A stretch of DNA of 64,000 nt from Clostridium_AM sp964554365. Lineage in GTDB: Bacteria; Bacillota; Clostridia; Clostridiales; Clostridiaceae. This document shows positions 62,175-64,000 of the stretch, one piece after another (the first letter of the stretch is position 1; the number at the start of each line of letters is the position of its first letter). Under the pieces are notes generated by a model. It was not told where the DNA came from and did no database searches. It saw only the letters and a list, made by a program, of their open reading frames with translations. The stretch covers positions 1 to 64,000 of the forward strand of contig CAZKOJ010000004.1 in NCBI GenBank assembly GCA_964554365.1, read 5' to 3'. Made by a program: the position numbers and the translations under genes.

Positions 62175-63359
62175 TTACATTTCATCAAAATTTAGTTTGA
62201 CAGTAACAAAGATAAAGAGAACAATTCCAAAAGTAAGAACAGCCCAAAGGGTTTTATAACTTACTTGAGAAAGCAGCCAGCCGCTAAAAGCAGTGCCTAA
62301 TCCACCACCACTAAAAAGACATAAACCAATTAACCCTGAAGGGAGTCCTTTAGTTTCACTTGCTACATCAAAAGCTATGGTTGCTAGTGTGGATTGAATA
62401 AAAATATACCCAAAGCCTAAACTAATTGTTGATATCCATACAGCTTGCCAACATGAAAAAATAATTAAGAGAAAAGATGCACAGAAGGCTAAACATCCAC
62501 CTAGTATAATTGTTATTTTCTGTCCAAATTTTTGCCCTAGCTTGCCAACTTGAGAACCAGCAAGCAGACATGCAAAACCATAAAACATTATTACAAGTCC
62601 AACCTGTAAATAATCTAAACCTGCAACCTCATGTAGAAAAGCACCCAAGAAACTGTATAAACCAAGTAATAAAAAACCTGATGATAGAGCCAATGGGAAG
62701 ATTATTCTTCCTTTATGTGTCAATACTACTCGTTTAACTTCAGATAAAAATTTATGGTGTACAGGAATTGGTGAGTCATTTGGGAGCTTATGCAAAAAAA
62801 ACACTGTACATAATGCTGTTCCAGTTAAAAAAATAAACGCTGCACGCCAGCTAAAATATTTAGTCAATGCCCCACCTAGTCCAGAACTCAAACCCTGACC
62901 AAGAAAAACAATGCCCATAAATTTTCCTACATACATTTGACGTTCAGAAGTTGGAATGGTATCACCAATTAAAGCTAGTGATACTGCAATAATTCCAGCA
63001 GCAAAAAAGCCTGTAATTGCTCGCCAAATTAATAGTATCTTAAGAGAACTAGAAAGTGCACAACCAGCAGTACCTAAAGCAAGTCCACATACAATCCATT
63101 GAAGTATTCTGGCTTTACTCCAACGGTCACTTAAAAAACCATATATAGGTTGCATCATTCCATAAGGTATCATATATGCCGTTAATATAGTCCCTGCTTT
63201 CGAAATTGGTACACTGAATCCAGCTGCAATAGAGGGAAGGGAAGGCGAAATAAACCAGTTATCAGCAGCAGAAACAAAACCTGCAAGACCTAAAATTAAA
63301 ATCAAAGTAGTATATTTTAAAGTAACTTTATTTCTGTTTTTAGTATGCAAATGCTCCAT
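62175..63359 (-). CDS. Major facilitator superfamily transporter (DHA1-type)
   Basis: 394 residues with about 12 segments. The conserved loop 2-3 motif is GFLSDRWSKARIL, and the start SAADNWFISPSLPSIAAGFSV is typical of 12-TM drug/H+ antiporters. RBS AAAGGAG. It is divergent from a MocR-type regulator, which likely controls it; substrate unknown. Confidence 0.88.
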   Translation of the reverse strand: MEHLHTKNRNKVTLKYTTLILILGLAGFVSAADNWFISPSLPSIAAGFSVPISKAGTILTAYMIPYGMMQPIYGFLSDRWSKARILQWIVCGLALGTAGCALSSSLKILLIWRAITGFFAAGIIAVSLALIGDTIPTSERQMYVGKFMGIVFLGQGLSSGLGGALTKYFSWRAAFIFLTGTALCTVFFLHKLPNDSPIPVHHKFLSEVKRVVLTHKGRIIFPLALSSGFLLLGLYSFLGAFLHEVAGLDYLQVGLVIMFYGFACLLAGSQVGKLGQKFGQKITIILGGCLAFCASFLLIIFSCWQAVWISTISLGFGYIFIQSTLATIAFDVASETKGLPSGLIGLCLFSGGGLGTAFSGWLLSQVSYKTLWAVLTFGIVLFIFVTVKLNFDEM

Positions 63360-63540
63360 ATTGAATACTCCTTTTTAAAAAATTTACAAAATTAATATTG
63401 ATTAATTTTGTAGGTAATTATAAGCTTTGTGTATATAATATTTTTGTAGTACAGTTAAAGTATAAAAATATTATGTATTTTAAGCAATAACAGAAATTTT
63501 AATGTGGGCTAGTACAGATATGTAGGGAAAAGGTGTTATG

Positions 63541-64000
63541 ATGAAATATGAAACTATTTTAAGCTATATAAAAAGTGAAATATCAATAAGAAGCATTAAA
63601 CCAGGTGAAAAGTTACCATCAATAAGAGATATTTGCAAAAAATTTCAATGTAGCAAAATAACCGTTGTTAAGGTATATGATTTATTAGAAAAGGAGCATA
63701 TAGTGTACTCAATACCCAAAAGTGGGCACTATCTTATTGAAAACAATTTAAATTCAAATAATAACATCTTAAATAAAAATATAGATTTTTCTACTTCTGC
63801 ACCTGATGGACGTATTTTACCCTATGAAGAATTTCAACATTGTTTAAATCAAGCAATGGAATTGTACAAGGAAAAGTATCTTTCACATACTAATACACAA
63901 GGACTTGAAAATTTAATCAATGTGGTAGCAAAACAACTTCAAGATTATCAAGTGTTTACTAATAAACAAAGTATTTTCATAACCTCAGGTTCACAACAAG
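63541..64000 (+). CDS. MocR/PdxR-type GntR regulator with aminotransferase domain (partial)
   Basis: The 153 codons in view give a GntR winged helix (ILSYIKSEISIRSIKPGEKLPSIRDICKKFQCSKITVVKVYDLLEKE) and the start of a type I aminotransferase-like domain (FSTSAPDGRILPYEEF, NTQGLENLINVV, IFITSGSQQ). The gene runs off the window. The ATG at 63541 has AAGG 7 nt upstream; an adjacent ATG at 63538 is also possible. It is divergent from the MFS gene, across 181 nt, and probably regulates it. Confidence 0.85.
   Translation, partial: MKYETILSYIKSEISIRSIKPGEKLPSIRDICKKFQCSKITVVKVYDLLEKEHIVYSIPKSGHYLIENNLNSNNNILNKNIDFSTSAPDGRILPYEEFQHCLNQAMELYKEKYLSHTNTQGLENLINVVAKQLQDYQVFTNKQSIFITSGSQQ

Noticed and set aside
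1..64000. Prophage, integrative element or transposase genes
   Set aside because: No integrase, terminase, transposase, relaxase or resolvase was seen; the only mobile-like signals are short non-coding repeats.
1..64000. CRISPR arrays or tRNA genes
   Set aside because: No regularly spaced direct repeats and no cloverleaf with CCA end were found, including in the 23S-5S spacer.

Overview
The window is low-GC, AT-rich DNA with strong AGGAGG-type ribosome binding sites, intrinsic terminators and anaerobic metabolism throughout ([FeFe] hydrogenase, selenocysteine formate dehydrogenase, glycyl radical enzyme). It reads as a chromosomal segment of a cluster I Clostridium, most like the proteolytic C. 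botulinum / C. sporogenes group. The genus is well supported; the species is an inference from gene content. It opens at the 3' end of an rRNA operon (23S tail, spacer, 5S).

Layout. 0.5-5 kb: a glyoxalase-fold protein, a metallo-beta-lactamase-fold protein, then a BirA-box-controlled bioY - thiolase - acyl-CoA ligase operon, the ligase carrying an apparent frameshift at an A8 run. 5-17 kb: a lone secreted-type hypothetical, an erythromycin-esterase-like protein, a GntR/DUF1648 pair, a ferritin-like protein, a TerB-like protein, an AraC regulator divergent from a DAACS symporter, a MATE pump and an AraC-GH39-like regulator. 17-27 kb: a PAS/PAS/GGDEF protein, then the main metabolic locus: Sec-containing fdhF, a moeA relic, mobB, fdhD, two HycB-type ferredoxins flanking an [FeFe] hydrogenase, and moaA. 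This is the gene set of a hydrogen-dependent CO2 reductase / formate-hydrogen lyase. 27-31 kb: an ECF sigma / anti-sigma operon with a phosphodiester glycosidase and a secreted beta-propeller-like protein. 31-37 kb: a BlaI/BlaR1-like pair, and a selenium module (YedE, YedF-like, DUF3343) that fits the Sec-dependent fdhF. 37-48 kb: a YfcC carrier, a YbaK deacylase, then chemoreceptor - glycyl radical enzyme - activase - MATE, a candidate dedicated catabolic unit. 48-55 kb: a decayed htpG, a cupin, a QueG-like Fe-S protein, a SEC-C protein and a second BlaI/BlaR1-like pair whose sensor carries leucine-rich repeats. 55-64 kb: an SH3/C39-like secreted protein, a second chemoreceptor, a SWIM/SNF2 ATPase, and an MFS pump divergent from a MocR-type regulator cut by the window edge.

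Structure beyond genes: three full copies and one relic of a structured, covarying RNA-like element (near 12.8, 16.7, 22.1 and 30.9 kb); two short repeat families (40.2/58.7 kb and 50.2/52.0 kb); a near-perfect 100-bp palindrome after moaA; two BlaI-type operators; a BirA box; a GntR operator and an ECF-type promoter. No transposase, integrase, tRNA or CRISPR array was seen.
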